From positions 372,001 through 436,000 of the forward strand of contig NZ_FTNQ01000002.1 of NCBI RefSeq assembly GCF_900156455.1: a stretch of 64,000 nt of DNA, in the 5' to 3' direction. The stretch is from Microbacterium sp. RURRCA19A (GTDB lineage Bacteria; Actinomycetota; Actinomycetes; Actinomycetales; Microbacteriaceae). Made by a program: the position numbers and the translations under genes. Within the stretch, counting starts at the first letter, position 1, and each line of letters starts with the position of its first letter. Below, one piece after another: positions 34,932 through 43,958 of this stretch. The notes under the pieces were generated by a model. It was not told the DNA's origin. It saw nothing but the letters and a program-made list of their open reading frames with translations, and ran no database searches.

Positions 34932-36228
34932 ACCCCACCGCGACTGGGACGGCTTCGGGTTCGCGACCCGCCAGGTGCATGCCGGCGAGGTCGAAGACCT
35001 CACGCACGGTTCGCGCGTGACGCCCGTGCACCTCTCGGCGGGGTATCGCTTCGCGTCGTTCCAGGAGGCGACCGATCGCTTCGCCGGCACCGACCTGGGG
35101 CACCTGTACTCGCGCAACCTCAACCCGACGAACCAGGTCGCCGAGGCGCGTCTCGCGTCGCTCGAGGGCGGAACGGGTGCGCTCGTCGTCGGGTCGGGAC
35201 AGGCCGCGATCACCGCCACCTTGCTCGGGCTCGCGGGCGCGGGCGAGCACATCGTGTCGACGGCCAGCATCTACAGCGGAACGCGCGTGCTCTTCGATCG
35301 CACGTTCGCGCGCCTGGGCGTCACGGTCGAGTATGTCTGGAACCCCGACGACGATGCCGAGTGGGATGCCCTGATCCGGCCCGAGACCAAGGCGATCTTC
35401 ACCGAGACGCTCCCCAACCCGAAGAACGACGTCGTCGACATCGCGCGCGTGGCCCGGATCGCCGAGCGCCACGGTCTGCCGCTCGTCGTCGACAACACGA
35501 TCGCGACGCCGTTCCTCCTCCGACCGATCGAGCACGGCGCGCACGTCGTCGTGCACTCGGCGACGAAGTTCCTGTCGGGTCACGGAGCGAACCTCGCCGG
35601 TGCCATCGTCGACGGCGGGACGTTCGACTGGGCCGGAGCCTCCCGGCCGTATCCCGGGATCACCGACACCGCGATCGCCGGCCATCCTTCGTACGTCGAG
35701 GCCTTCGGCCGTCGTGCGTTCGAGTTCTACCTGCGCTTCGGAATCGCCAACGACACCGGCCCCGCGCTCTCGCCGCTCAATGGCTTCCTGCTGCAGCAGG
35801 GCATGGAGACCCTGTCCGTGCGGATGCGTCAGCACCTGGCATCCGCCCGCGAGATCGCCGAGTGGCTCGACAGCCACGAACTCGTCGAGAGCGTCGACTT
35901 CGCGGGGCTCCCCTCGCACCCGCAGCACGCGCTCGCCGTGCGCGACTACGGCGGGCTCACCGGCTCGGTGTTCTCGTTCACCGTCCGGGGCGGGCGCGAC
36001 GGCGCCGAGCGGTTCTTCGACGCGCTCCGCCTGTTCAGCCGCATGACGAATATCGGCGACACGCGCTCGATGGCGCTGCACCCCGCGACCACGACCCACC
36101 TCGGCTTCACTCAAGACGTGCGCGACCGCCTCGGCATCCACGACGGGCTCATCCGCCTGTCGATCGGACTCGAGGATGCCGCCGACCTCATCGCCGACCT
36201 CGACCAGGCGCTCCGCGCGGCGGCGTAG
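34924..36228 (+). CDS. O-acetylhomoserine sulfhydrylase-like PLP enzyme
   Basis: 434-residue Cys/Met-metabolism PLP enzyme, of usual length for MetY. PLP-phosphate and ring contacts appear in YSRNLNPTNQVAEARLASLE and VVGSGQAAITATLL; the aspartate is in LVVDNTIATP, and the Schiff-base lysine is in VHSATKFLSGHG. It would make homocysteine from O-acetylhomoserine and sulfide. Starts GTG 34918 and 34924 are both possible; both overlap the ATP-grasp stop. Neighbouring flavin monooxygenases that release sulfite from organosulfur compounds suit a sulfur-scavenging role. Confidence 0.9.
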   Translation: MAEPHRDWDGFGFATRQVHAGEVEDLTHGSRVTPVHLSAGYRFASFQEATDRFAGTDLGHLYSRNLNPTNQVAEARLASLEGGTGALVVGSGQAAITATLLGLAGAGEHIVSTASIYSGTRVLFDRTFARLGVTVEYVWNPDDDAEWDALIRPETKAIFTETLPNPKNDVVDIARVARIAERHGLPLVVDNTIATPFLLRPIEHGAHVVVHSATKFLSGHGANLAGAIVDGGTFDWAGASRPYPGITDTAIAGHPSYVEAFGRRAFEFYLRFGIANDTGPALSPLNGFLLQQGMETLSVRMRQHLASAREIAEWLDSHELVESVDFAGLPSHPQHALAVRDYGGLTGSVFSFTVRGGRDGAERFFDALRLFSRMTNIGDTRSMALHPATTTHLGFTQDVRDRLGIHDGLIRLSIGLEDAADLIADLDQALRAAA

Positions 36229-36270
36229 GTCTGCGGCTCCGCGCGGCGGGCGGCGGGGCGGCGCTCGGAC

Positions 36271-36331
36271 GTTGAGTGTCCACGACACGCGGATGCCATT
36301 GCATCCGGTCCGCGTGTTCTGGACACTCAAC
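36271..36331. repeat. Convergent-gene palindromic repeat, copy B
   Basis: 23-bp inverted repeat (36271-36293 with 36309-36331) with two mismatched positions, core AGTGTCCACGACACGC. An inner GGATGC/GCATCC stem lies in the loop. It lies between metY and a monooxygenase gene that face each other. It belongs to the same family as 6682-6732 and 38715-38772. Confidence 0.85.
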
Positions 36332-36357
36332 CCCAGCGCACCCTGGGGAGCACCGCC

Positions 36358-37419
36358 TCAGGCGTCGCGCAGAGCCTCGAGCCGGCGCACGCGCGGGATG
36401 ACCTCGGCGGCGAACCGCTGCAGCTCGGGCAGGTGCGGCGAGAACTGCAGCAGCAGCGTCGACACACCCACGTTCGCGAACGCGACGATGCGCTCGGCCA
36501 CCTGGTCGGGCGTGCCGACGAGGTTCGGGCGCAGGCCTCGGTTCGAGACGGAGTACTCCTTGAGGTCGACCTGGGTGTCGAGCTTCGACTTGCTCACGAA
36601 CTCCTGGTACGAGCCGTACGCCGCTCCCCCGCGCACATCGGTGATGCGGTCGACCTCAGCCTGCGCCTCTTCCTCGGTGTCGCGCACGATCCCGTACGCC
36701 GCCATGCCGAAGGCCTCGAACGGCGGGGCTCCGGCTTCCGCGCGGCGCCGCCGCATGTCGGCGACCTTCACCTCGAGCTCGTCGAGGGTGCCGCCGTGCG
36801 TGAGGTACGCGTCCGCGAAGCGCGTGATCGCGGTGCGTCCGGCCTCGCTCTCGCCACCGGCGTACAGCCGCGGGATCACGCGCGGCTTCGGCTCGAGGAA
36901 CGTCCCCTCGGTGCGGTAGTACTCCCCCTCGTACGCGAACGGCGTCTGCGTCCACAGGCCGCGGAGCACCTCGACCCACTCGATCGTCCGCGCGTAGCGG
37001 TCGTCATGGGCGCTGAACAGCCCGTCGTACTGCTTCGCCTCCTCGGCCCACCAGGCCGACACGACGTTGAGGGTGAAGCGTCCCCCGCTGATCTCGTCGA
37101 TGGTCGCGGCCTGCTTCGCCGTGTGGAACGGGTTGTGGAAGCCCGGGCGCACCGCCGCGAGCAGCTCCAGCTTCGACGTCACCGCCGCGAGACCCGCCGT
37201 CACCGCCCACGCGTCGAGCGACGGCGCGTCGACGCCCTTGATGTCGTTCAGGTTCAGCTCGGGGATGAGGGTCAGGTCGAAGCCCCCTTCTTCGGCGGCC
37301 CGCGCGATCTCCGCGATGTGCGCGAACGACACCGGCGTCCGCTCGTCGTCGACGTTGCGCAGCCAGCCGCCGAAGATCGGAGTCCAGTAGCCGAAACGCA
37401 CGCGCTGGGGGGAGGTCAT
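36358..37419 (-). CDS. LLM-class flavin-dependent monooxygenase (SsuD/SfnG-like)
   Basis: 353-residue luciferase-like TIM barrel that uses reduced flavin. Recognisable blocks: VRFGYWTPIFGGWLRN, FDLTLIPELNLNDIKG, ELLAAVRPGFHNPFHTAK and GGRFTLNVVSAWWAEEAKQY. RYARTIEWVEVLRGLWTQ and YAGGESEAGR follow. These match the alkanesulfonate/dimethylsulfone monooxygenase branch. Start ATG 37419 has GAGGA 8 nt upstream; 37428 and GTG 37434 are alternatives. It is divergent from the SfnG-like gene across 125 nt, so the two are probably co-regulated. Confidence 0.87.
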   Translation of the reverse strand: MTSPQRVRFGYWTPIFGGWLRNVDDERTPVSFAHIAEIARAAEEGGFDLTLIPELNLNDIKGVDAPSLDAWAVTAGLAAVTSKLELLAAVRPGFHNPFHTAKQAATIDEISGGRFTLNVVSAWWAEEAKQYDGLFSAHDDRYARTIEWVEVLRGLWTQTPFAYEGEYYRTEGTFLEPKPRVIPRLYAGGESEAGRTAITRFADAYLTHGGTLDELEVKVADMRRRRAEAGAPPFEAFGMAAYGIVRDTEEEAQAEVDRITDVRGGAAYGSYQEFVSKSKLDTQVDLKEYSVSNRGLRPNLVGTPDQVAERIVAFANVGVSTLLLQFSPHLPELQRFAAEVIPRVRRLEALRDA

Positions 37420-37544
37420 GGCATCCATCCTCACCCGGTTGAACGATGTGTGTCGTCACGCGAGGACACGGTCCGTCACACGCCGTTGACCCCCGCCGAC
37501 GGGGGTGCGACCGTAGCCGGGTTCCGATCCGCGAGGAGAAGCCC

Positions 37545-38678
37545 ATGACCGACATCGCCGCCACGCACGAGCCCCTGAAGTTCGCCTATTGGGTCCCCAA
37601 TGTCAGCGGCGGCCTGGTGATCAGCTCCATCGAGCAGCGCACCGACTGGGGCCTCGACTACAACGTCGAACTCGCCCGCACGGCTGAGCGCGTCGGATTC
37701 GCGTACGCCCTGAGCCAGGTGCGGTACGCCTCCAGCTACGGCGCCGCGCAGCAGCACGAGTCGACGTCGATCAGCCTGGCGCTGCTGCTGGCCACCGAGA
37801 AGCTCAAGGTCATCTCGGCCATCCACCCCGGCATCTGGCATCCGGCCGTCCTCGCGAAGTTCATCAACACCGCCGACCAGTTCTCGCACGGCCGCGCCGC
37901 CGTGAACGTCGTCAGCGGCTGGTTCAAAGACGAGTACACCGACCTCGGACTCGAATGGCTCGAGCACGACGAGCGGTACGAACGCGCGGCGGAGTTCATC
38001 CAGGTCCTGCGCGGACTGTGGACGCAGGAGCAGTTCTCGTTCCACGGCAAGTACTACGACATCACCGACTTCACGCTGCGCCCGTTCCCGTACGAGGTGC
38101 CGGGCCGTGCGCATCCCGACATCTTCCAGGGCGGCAACTCCACCGCTGCGCGGTTCAACGGCGGCGCGTACGCCGACTGGTACTTCTCCAACGGCAAGGA
38201 CTTCGACGGCTTCACCGAGCAGTATGACGAGGTCACCCGGATCGCGGCTGAACACGGCCGCCGCACGCGCTTCGGCCTCAACGGCTTCGTGATCCAGCGT
38301 GACAGCCGCGCCGAGGCGGAGGAGCAGCTCCGCGAGATCATCGCGCACGCCGACGACGGCGCGGTCGAGGGCTTCCGCAAGAGCGTGCAGGAGGCCGGTA
38401 ACGCCACCGCCGACAAGAAGGGCATGTGGGCCGATTCGACCTTCGACGACCTCGTTCAGTACAACGACGGCTTCCGCACGCAGCTCTTCGGGGATGCCGA
38501 GCAGATCGCGGAACGCATCATCGAGTACAAGAAGCGCGGCGTCGACCTCTTCCTCCTGGGGTTCCTGCACTTCCAGGAGGAGCTGGAGCGGTTCGGCGAG
38601 ACCGTCATCCCGATCGTGCGCGAACTCGAGGCCGACCTCGCCCGCACCGGCGACCCGATCGGCGTCGCGCGGGGCTGA
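37545..38678 (+). CDS. sfnG: Dimethylsulfone monooxygenase-like LLM flavoenzyme
   Basis: 377-residue luciferase-like monooxygenase. The N-terminus FAYWVPNVSGGLVISSIEQR, the block ALSQVRYASSYGAAQQHES, VNVVSGWFKDEYTDLG, and IFQGGNSTAARFNGGAYADW followed by YFSNGK are characteristic of SfnG, which converts dimethylsulfone to methanesulfinate with reduced FMN. GAGGAG precedes ATG 37545. The separate flavin reductase such enzymes need was not found in the window. Confidence 0.88.
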   Translation: MTDIAATHEPLKFAYWVPNVSGGLVISSIEQRTDWGLDYNVELARTAERVGFAYALSQVRYASSYGAAQQHESTSISLALLLATEKLKVISAIHPGIWHPAVLAKFINTADQFSHGRAAVNVVSGWFKDEYTDLGLEWLEHDERYERAAEFIQVLRGLWTQEQFSFHGKYYDITDFTLRPFPYEVPGRAHPDIFQGGNSTAARFNGGAYADWYFSNGKDFDGFTEQYDEVTRIAAEHGRRTRFGLNGFVIQRDSRAEAEEQLREIIAHADDGAVEGFRKSVQEAGNATADKKGMWADSTFDDLVQYNDGFRTQLFGDAEQIAERIIEYKKRGVDLFLLGFLHFQEELERFGETVIPIVRELEADLARTGDPIGVARG

Positions 38679-38714
38679 CGCTCCCCCGTCGCACGGGGCT
38701 GACGCTCTCCCGGT

Positions 38715-38772
38715 CGAGTGTCCAGAACACGCCGTATCGGCCCCGCGCCATACGGCGTGTCTTGGACACTCG
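38715..38772. repeat. Convergent-gene palindromic repeat, copy C
   Basis: Inverted repeat with 22-bp arms (38715-38736 with 38751-38772, two mismatched positions), core AGTGTCCAGAACACGC, between sfnG and the convergent LysR gene. Same family as 6682-6732 and 36271-36331. Confidence 0.85.
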
Positions 38773-38788
38773 GCCGTGAGCGAGGCGT

Positions 38789-39691
38789 CTATGCCCCGTC
38801 GAGCATGGACTGGGCGCGAGCGGTCTGGGCGCGCAGCGCCTCTGCCAACGCCGTCACCGCGGGGATCCGTAGGGAATCCGCGCGGACGATCATCCAGTAC
38901 GAAAGCCTCTCCGCCACGAGCGAGGGCAGCAGGCGTACGAGATCCGGATGCCGGTCGGCGGCGAAACAGGGAAGCATGCCGATTCCGGCACCTACGCGTG
39001 TCGCCTCCACGTGGACGAACACGTTGGTCGAGGTGACGCCGTCGCGCATGCGCGGGACGAGCCGTCGGGGCAGGTCGAGCGCCTCCACCTGCAGCATCGA
39101 GTCGACGAAGTACACGAGCCGATGCTGCTCGAGTTCGGCGAGGTCGCGCGGGGTGCCCTCGCGCTCGAGGTACGCGCGGGAGGCGTACATGCCGAGCGTG
39201 TAGGTGCCGAGGCGGGTCGCGGTCCCGCGCGACGACGGCGGCTCCCCGACCACGACCTCGAGGTCGAGTCCCGGACGGTGCAGCGCCGCCCTCCGCTGCG
39301 TCGCCACGATCTCGACGGTGAGTTCCGGATGCCGCTGACGCAGCGCGGCGATCGCGGGAGCCGCGACGTAGGCGCTGAAGCCGTCGGTGGCCGACATGCG
39401 CACGACACCCGATACGGGATCCGGCTCCTCTCCCCCGCCGGAGAGCCGTGACATCGCCGCCTCGATGCGTCCGGCCGTCTCGACCGCGTGCTTTCCGAGC
39501 GCCGTGAGCTCCCACCCGCGGCCCGAGGCGGCCACGACTCTCCCGCCCAGCGCGTCCTCGAGCGCCGCGATGCGGCGGGCCACGGTGGTGTGGTCGACCC
39601 CGCGCACCTGCGCGGCAGCGGTGTAGCGGCCGGTGCGGGCGACTGCGAGCAGCATCAGCAGGTCGTCGGCGCGGACGTTCGTGGCATCCAT
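38789..39691 (-). CDS. LysR-family transcriptional regulator
   Basis: 300-residue regulator. The N-terminal winged helix is LLMLLAVARTGRYTAAAQVR followed by VDHTTVARRIAALEDALGGR. The type I periplasmic-binding-like effector domain follows (VVRMSATDGFSAYVAAPAIA, LEVVVGEPPSS, GIGMLPCFAADRHPDL). ATG 39691 is chosen over the longer ORF start at 39730 because family similarity begins there. It is divergent from a carboxylate transporter and 3-hydroxybutyrate-dehydrogenase-like SDR, which it probably controls through the palindrome in the 104-nt gap. Confidence 0.92.
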   Translation of the reverse strand: MDATNVRADDLLMLLAVARTGRYTAAAQVRGVDHTTVARRIAALEDALGGRVVAASGRGWELTALGKHAVETAGRIEAAMSRLSGGGEEPDPVSGVVRMSATDGFSAYVAAPAIAALRQRHPELTVEIVATQRRAALHRPGLDLEVVVGEPPSSRGTATRLGTYTLGMYASRAYLEREGTPRDLAELEQHRLVYFVDSMLQVEALDLPRRLVPRMRDGVTSTNVFVHVEATRVGAGIGMLPCFAADRHPDLVRLLPSLVAERLSYWMIVRADSLRIPAVTALAEALRAQTARAQSMLDGA

Positions 39692-39709
39692 GTGTGCAAT
39701 TCTGCACAC
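39692..39709. promoter_or_regulatory. Candidate LysR operator
   Basis: Perfect inverted repeat with 7-bp arms GTGTGCA / TGCACAC and spacer ATTC, immediately upstream of the LysR start codon in the divergent gap. It has the dyad form of LysR-type recognition sites and would give autorepression. Confidence 0.55.
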
Positions 39710-39795
39710 CCGACCCGCACGTCTGGGCATTGCCGCAAAACGGACCGCACCGCAGACTCGTTGCCGGATGTCACCGTCGACACCGAAGGAGCAGC

Positions 39796-41163
39796 ATGGA
39801 ATCCCCCGCCACCGCGCAACGCAGCGCCTCCCCCGAAATCTCCACGAGCAAGATCCGCCGCGTCGTCGCCGCCTCGATGGCCGGCACCGTCGTCGAGTGG
39901 TACGAGTTCTTCCTCTACGCCACGGCCGCGAGCCTGGTGTTCGGCACGTTCTTCTTCCCGTCGTCGGGTTCCCCCCTCGACGGGATCATCGCCGCGTTCG
40001 TCACCTACGCCGTCGGCTTCGTCGCCCGCCCCCTGGGCGGCATCGTCTTCGGCCAGATCGGCGACCGGTTCGGCCGCAAGCCCACCCTGCAGGCGACGAT
40101 CATCATCGTCGGTGCCGCGACGTTCCTGATGGGATGCCTCCCCGGTTTCGCCTCCGTCGGCTACTGGGCGCCCGCGATGCTCGTGGCCCTCCGCTTCATC
40201 CAGGGCTTCGCGGTCGGCGGTGAGTGGGGCGGCGCCGTCCTGCTCGTCGCGGAGCAGAGCCCGAACCGCTCGCGCGCGTTCTGGGCGAGCTGGCCGCAGG
40301 CCGCCGTGCCCGTGGGCAACCTGCTGGCCACGACCGTCCTGCTGGTGATGTCGTTCGTCCTGTCCCCCGCCGCGTTCCTCGACTGGGGCTGGCGTGTCGC
40401 CTTCTGGCTCTCGGCCGTGATCGTGCTGGTCGGCTTCTACATCCGCACGCACGTCGAGGAGGCGCCGATCTTCCTCGAGGCGAAGAAGCAGGTCGAGCAG
40501 GAGAAGGCGACGTCGTTCGGGGTCGTCGAGGTGCTGCGCCGCTACCCGAAGGGCGTCGTCCAGGCGATGGGCGTCCGCTTTGCCGAGAACATCGTCTACT
40601 ACATCGTCGTCAGCTTCTCGATCGTGTACCTCAAGGTGGTGCACTCGTACGACACGAGCCAGCTGCTCCTCGCGCTGCTGATCGCGCACATCATCCATTT
40701 CGCCGTGATCCCCCCGATCGGGCGCCTCGCCGACCGCATCGGCCGGAAGCCCGTCTACCTCACCGGCGCGATCCTCAGCGCGACCTGGGCGTTCTTCGCC
40801 TTCCCGATGTTCGACACGCTGAACCCCGTCGTCATCGTCGCCGCCGTGGCGCTGGGCCTCGTGTTCCACGCCGGCATGTACGCGCCGCAGCCGGCGGTCA
40901 TGGCCGAGTTGTTCCCGACGCGCATGCGCTACTCGGGCGTCTCGCTCGGAGCCCAGGTCACCGCGATCCTCGCGGGTTCGCTCGCACCCATCCTGGCGAC
41001 GCAGTGGCTGAAGGACTTCGGGTCGTGGCTGCCGATCGCGCTGTACATCGTCGCGGCCTGCGTGCTGACCTCGATCGCCGTACTGTCGCTCAAAGAGACG
41101 CGGGGCATCTCGCTCCGCGACATCGACGCCGCAGACGCAGAGCGCGCCGCGCGGGGGAAGTAG
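39796..41163 (+). CDS. MFS transporter, MHS (metabolite:H+ symporter) family
   Basis: 455-residue permease with 12 predicted helices. It carries the MHS signature features: ASMAGTVVEWYEFFLYATA in helix 1, GQIGDRFGRKPTLQATI in loop 2-3, FAVGGEWGGAVLLVAEQ, and GRLADRIGRKPVYLTG in loop 8-9. Relatives import short carboxylates such as shikimate, proline or ketoglutarate. GAAGGAG precedes ATG 39796. Five nt separate its stop from the SDR gene; the gene pair suggests uptake and oxidation of a hydroxy acid such as 3-hydroxybutyrate. Confidence 0.92.
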   Translation: MESPATAQRSASPEISTSKIRRVVAASMAGTVVEWYEFFLYATAASLVFGTFFFPSSGSPLDGIIAAFVTYAVGFVARPLGGIVFGQIGDRFGRKPTLQATIIIVGAATFLMGCLPGFASVGYWAPAMLVALRFIQGFAVGGEWGGAVLLVAEQSPNRSRAFWASWPQAAVPVGNLLATTVLLVMSFVLSPAAFLDWGWRVAFWLSAVIVLVGFYIRTHVEEAPIFLEAKKQVEQEKATSFGVVEVLRRYPKGVVQAMGVRFAENIVYYIVVSFSIVYLKVVHSYDTSQLLLALLIAHIIHFAVIPPIGRLADRIGRKPVYLTGAILSATWAFFAFPMFDTLNPVVIVAAVALGLVFHAGMYAPQPAVMAELFPTRMRYSGVSLGAQVTAILAGSLAPILATQWLKDFGSWLPIALYIVAACVLTSIAVLSLKETRGISLRDIDAADAERAARGK

Positions 41164-41168
41164 GAACC

Positions 41169-41918
41169 ATGAGTATCGACCTCAGCGGGCGCCGCGCCCT
41201 CGTCACCGGCGGTGCCAGCGGCATCGGTGCGGCGATCGCGCGGGCGTTCGCCGAGGCCGGGGCCACGGTGACGGTCGCCGATCTCAACGCCGAGGGCGCG
41301 GACGCCCTCGCCGCCGAGATCGGCGGCCGCGCGTGGGCGGTCGATCTGTCCGACACCGCGGAACTGGCCGACCTGAGCCTCGACGTCGACATCCTCGTCA
41401 ACAACGCCGGCATCCAGCACGTGAGCCCGATCGAGGAATTCGCTCCCGAGCGGTTCTCGTTCATGCTGCGGCTGATGCTCGAGGCCCCTTTCCTGCTCAT
41501 CCGCGCGGCGCTGCCGGGGATGTACGAGCGTGGATTCGGCCGCGTGCTCAACGTGTCCAGCGTGCATGGTATACGCGCATCGGCATATAAGTCGGCGTAT
41601 GTCACCGCGAAGCATGGACTCGAGGGTCTGTCGAAGACCACGGCGCTCGAGGGCGGCCCGCGTGGGGTGACGAGCGTGTGCATCGACCCCGGGTACGTGC
41701 GGTCGCCGCTCGTCGAGAAGCAGCTTGCGGACCAGGCGCGGGCGCATGGCATCCCGGAGTCCGAGGTGCTCGAGACGGTCCTGCTGAAGGATGCCGCGAT
41801 CAAGCGGCTCGTCGAGCCGTCCGAGGTCGCGTCGCTCGCGCTGTGGCTCGCGGGTCCGGATGCCGCGATGGTCACCGGCACGAGCTACGTCATGGACGGC
41901 GGCTGGTCGGCGCACTGA
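41169..41918 (+). CDS. Short-chain dehydrogenase, 3-hydroxybutyrate dehydrogenase-like
   Basis: 249-residue NAD(P)-dependent SDR. Cofactor motif VTGGASGIGAAIA, aspartate in VADLNAEG suggesting NAD, NNAG motif in ILVNNAGIQHVSPIEEF, and catalytic Ser, Tyr and Lys in NVSSVHG and YKSAYVTAKHGLEG. The segment IQHVSPIEEFAPERF followed by the C-terminal CIDPGYVRSPLVEKQL is typical of D-3-hydroxybutyrate dehydrogenases. AGGA precedes ATG 41169. Operon with the MHS transporter. Confidence 0.88.
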   Translation: MSIDLSGRRALVTGGASGIGAAIARAFAEAGATVTVADLNAEGADALAAEIGGRAWAVDLSDTAELADLSLDVDILVNNAGIQHVSPIEEFAPERFSFMLRLMLEAPFLLIRAALPGMYERGFGRVLNVSSVHGIRASAYKSAYVTAKHGLEGLSKTTALEGGPRGVTSVCIDPGYVRSPLVEKQLADQARAHGIPESEVLETVLLKDAAIKRLVEPSEVASLALWLAGPDAAMVTGTSYVMDGGWSAH

Positions 41919-42259
41919 CCGAATCGGCCGGGGGCGTGTGCCGGGCTCCGGATGAACCACGCGGTCCGCGGCCAGCCGGTTCGTGCTTCTCGCGCGATCA
42001 GGTGGGGGCTCCGGAGCCCGGCACGACCCCGCCGCACACCCGGCCGCAACCCCCACCCGGCACCACCCCCGGACAACCCCGCCGGGAGCGCTCTCGCCCG
42101 GAACATATCCGACGTCGAATCACGCGGACCGGAGAATCTTCGAAGTTTCGTTATCGTAAAAAGACAGGCCAATAGTTGGCGACTGGCCTGCCGACGACAA
42201 AGATGTCCGAAGGACTGCGGCATCTGTCGCGATCGACACTTCACAGCAGAGGTAACTCA
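41919..42259. other. 341-nt region upstream of the peptide importer
   Basis: Holds a perfect 15-bp inverted repeat with arms far apart (41938-41952 and 42010-42024), a short AT-rich patch with TATCGT (42152-42157), and a 7-bp stem CAGGCCA/TGGCCTG (42165-42171 with 42184-42190). The first could end the SDR transcript; the last could be a leader hairpin or operator of the importer. No convincing gene lies here. Confidence 0.5.
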
Positions 42260-43891
42260 ATGACACTGCACAACAGTGGTCGGGGCCGTCTGGGCCTCGC
42301 TCTCGGCGCCTTCGGCGTCTCGGCACTCGTCCTCACAGGCTGCTCGGCCGGCGGGGGAGACACCGGCTCGGACAGCGGCTCCGGCGACCCGCTGGTCGTC
42401 GGCACGACCGACAAGATCAGCTCCATCGACCCGGCCGGCTCGTACGACAACGGCTCGTTCGCCGTGATGAACCAGGTCTACCCGTTCCTCCTCAACAGCC
42501 AGTACGGCACGTCGGACGTCACGCCCGACATCGCCGAGTCGGCCGAGTTCACCTCGCCGACCGAGTACACGGTCAAGCTGAAGTCGGGCCTGAAGTTCGC
42601 CAACGGTCACGACCTCACCTCCTCGGACGTGAAGTTCTCGTTCGACCGCCAGGTGAAGATCGCCGACCCCAACGGCCCCTCGTCGCTGCTCGGCAACCTC
42701 GACAGCGTCGCGACGCCCGACGACACCACTGTCGTCTTCACGCTGAAGAACGGCAACGACCAGATCTGGCCGCAGATCCTGTCGAGCCCCGCAGCTCCCA
42801 TCGTCGATGAAGAGGTCTTCTCGGCCGACGCCGTGACGCCCGACGACACGATCGTCGAGGGCAAGGCCTTCGCCGGTCAGTACACGATCGAGTCGTACAA
42901 GCTGAACGAGCTCATCTCGTACGCGCCCTACGCCGACTACCAGGGCTCGCTGCCCAAGCCCGAGAACAGCGGCATCTCGGCGAAGTACTACGCCGACGCC
43001 TCGAACCTCAAGCTCGACGTGCAGTCGGGTGCGATCGACGTCGCGTTCCGCAGCCTGAGCGCCACCGACATCGCCGACCTGTCGTCGAACGACGCGGTGA
43101 AGGTCGTCGACGGCCCCGGCGGCGAGATCCGCTACATCGTCTTCAACTTCGACACCATGCCCTTCGGCGCGAAGACCCCCGAGGCCGACGCCGCCAAGTC
43201 GCTCGCCGTGCGTCAGGCCGCGGCCGACCTCGTCGACCGCCAGGCGATCGCGACCGACGTGTACAAGGACACCTACTCGCCGCTGTACTCCTACGTTCCG
43301 CAGGGTCTCGCCGGCGCCAACGAGGCGCTGAAGGGTCTCTACGGCGACGGCAGCGGCAAGCCCGACGCGGCGAAGGCCAAGGCGACCCTCGAGGCCGCGG
43401 GCGTCCAGACGCCGGTCACGCTGAACCTGCAGTACAACGGCGACCACTACGGCCCCTCATCGGGTGACGAGTACGCCGCGGTGAAGGCGCAGCTCGAGAA
43501 GGACGGCCTGTTCACCGTCAACCTCGCGCAGACCGAGTGGGTGCAGTACACCAAGGACCGCGTCGCCGACGTGTACCCCGCCTACCAGCTCGGCTGGTTC
43601 CCGGACTACTCGGATGCCGACAACTACCTGACCCCGTTCTTCACGGCGGACAACTTCCTCGGCAACCACTACGACAACGCCGACGTCCAGAAGATGCTCG
43701 CCGACCAGGCCACGCAGACCGACAAGGCCACGCGTGAGCAGGAGATCGGCGACATCCAGGACGCGGTGGCGGCCGACCTGTCCACGCTGCCGCTGCTCCA
43801 GGGCAAGCAGGTCGCGGTCGTCGGCTCGAGCGTGGAGGGCGCCGTCCTCGACGGATCCTTCAAGTTCCGCTACGCCCCGCTGCACAAGTAA
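42260..43891 (+). CDS. ABC transporter substrate-binding lipoprotein, dipeptide/oligopeptide family
   Basis: 543-residue family 5 solute-binding protein. Signal sequence with lipobox ALVLTGC, Gly/Ser linker, then the mature start DPLVVGTTDKISSIDPAGSY and the family block KSGLKFANGHDLTSSDVKFS. Conserved YIVFNFDTMPFGA and AYQLGWFPDYSDADNYLTPF also fit. It delivers peptides or similar solutes to the two permeases encoded downstream. GAGGTAA lies upstream of ATG 42260. A strong hairpin after its stop probably makes it more abundant than the membrane parts. Confidence 0.93.
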   Translation: MTLHNSGRGRLGLALGAFGVSALVLTGCSAGGGDTGSDSGSGDPLVVGTTDKISSIDPAGSYDNGSFAVMNQVYPFLLNSQYGTSDVTPDIAESAEFTSPTEYTVKLKSGLKFANGHDLTSSDVKFSFDRQVKIADPNGPSSLLGNLDSVATPDDTTVVFTLKNGNDQIWPQILSSPAAPIVDEEVFSADAVTPDDTIVEGKAFAGQYTIESYKLNELISYAPYADYQGSLPKPENSGISAKYYADASNLKLDVQSGAIDVAFRSLSATDIADLSSNDAVKVVDGPGGEIRYIVFNFDTMPFGAKTPEADAAKSLAVRQAAADLVDRQAIATDVYKDTYSPLYSYVPQGLAGANEALKGLYGDGSGKPDAAKAKATLEAAGVQTPVTLNLQYNGDHYGPSSGDEYAAVKAQLEKDGLFTVNLAQTEWVQYTKDRVADVYPAYQLGWFPDYSDADNYLTPFFTADNFLGNHYDNADVQKMLADQATQTDKATREQEIGDIQDAVAADLSTLPLLQGKQVAVVGSSVEGAVLDGSFKFRYAPLHK

Positions 43892-43898
43892 TCGACGG

Positions 43899-43934
43899 GC
43901 GGGTGCCCGGTCCCTCGCGGGGCCGGGCACCCGC
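43899..43934 (+). terminator. Hairpin between binding protein and permease genes
   Basis: Perfect 12-bp GC-rich inverted repeat (43899-43910 with 43923-43934) and a 12-nt loop, no U-tract. Likely a partial terminator or mRNA 3'-end stabiliser that lifts binding-protein expression over the permeases. Confidence 0.75.
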
Positions 43935-43958
43935 CGCGTTCCTCCTCGTTAGGTACCC

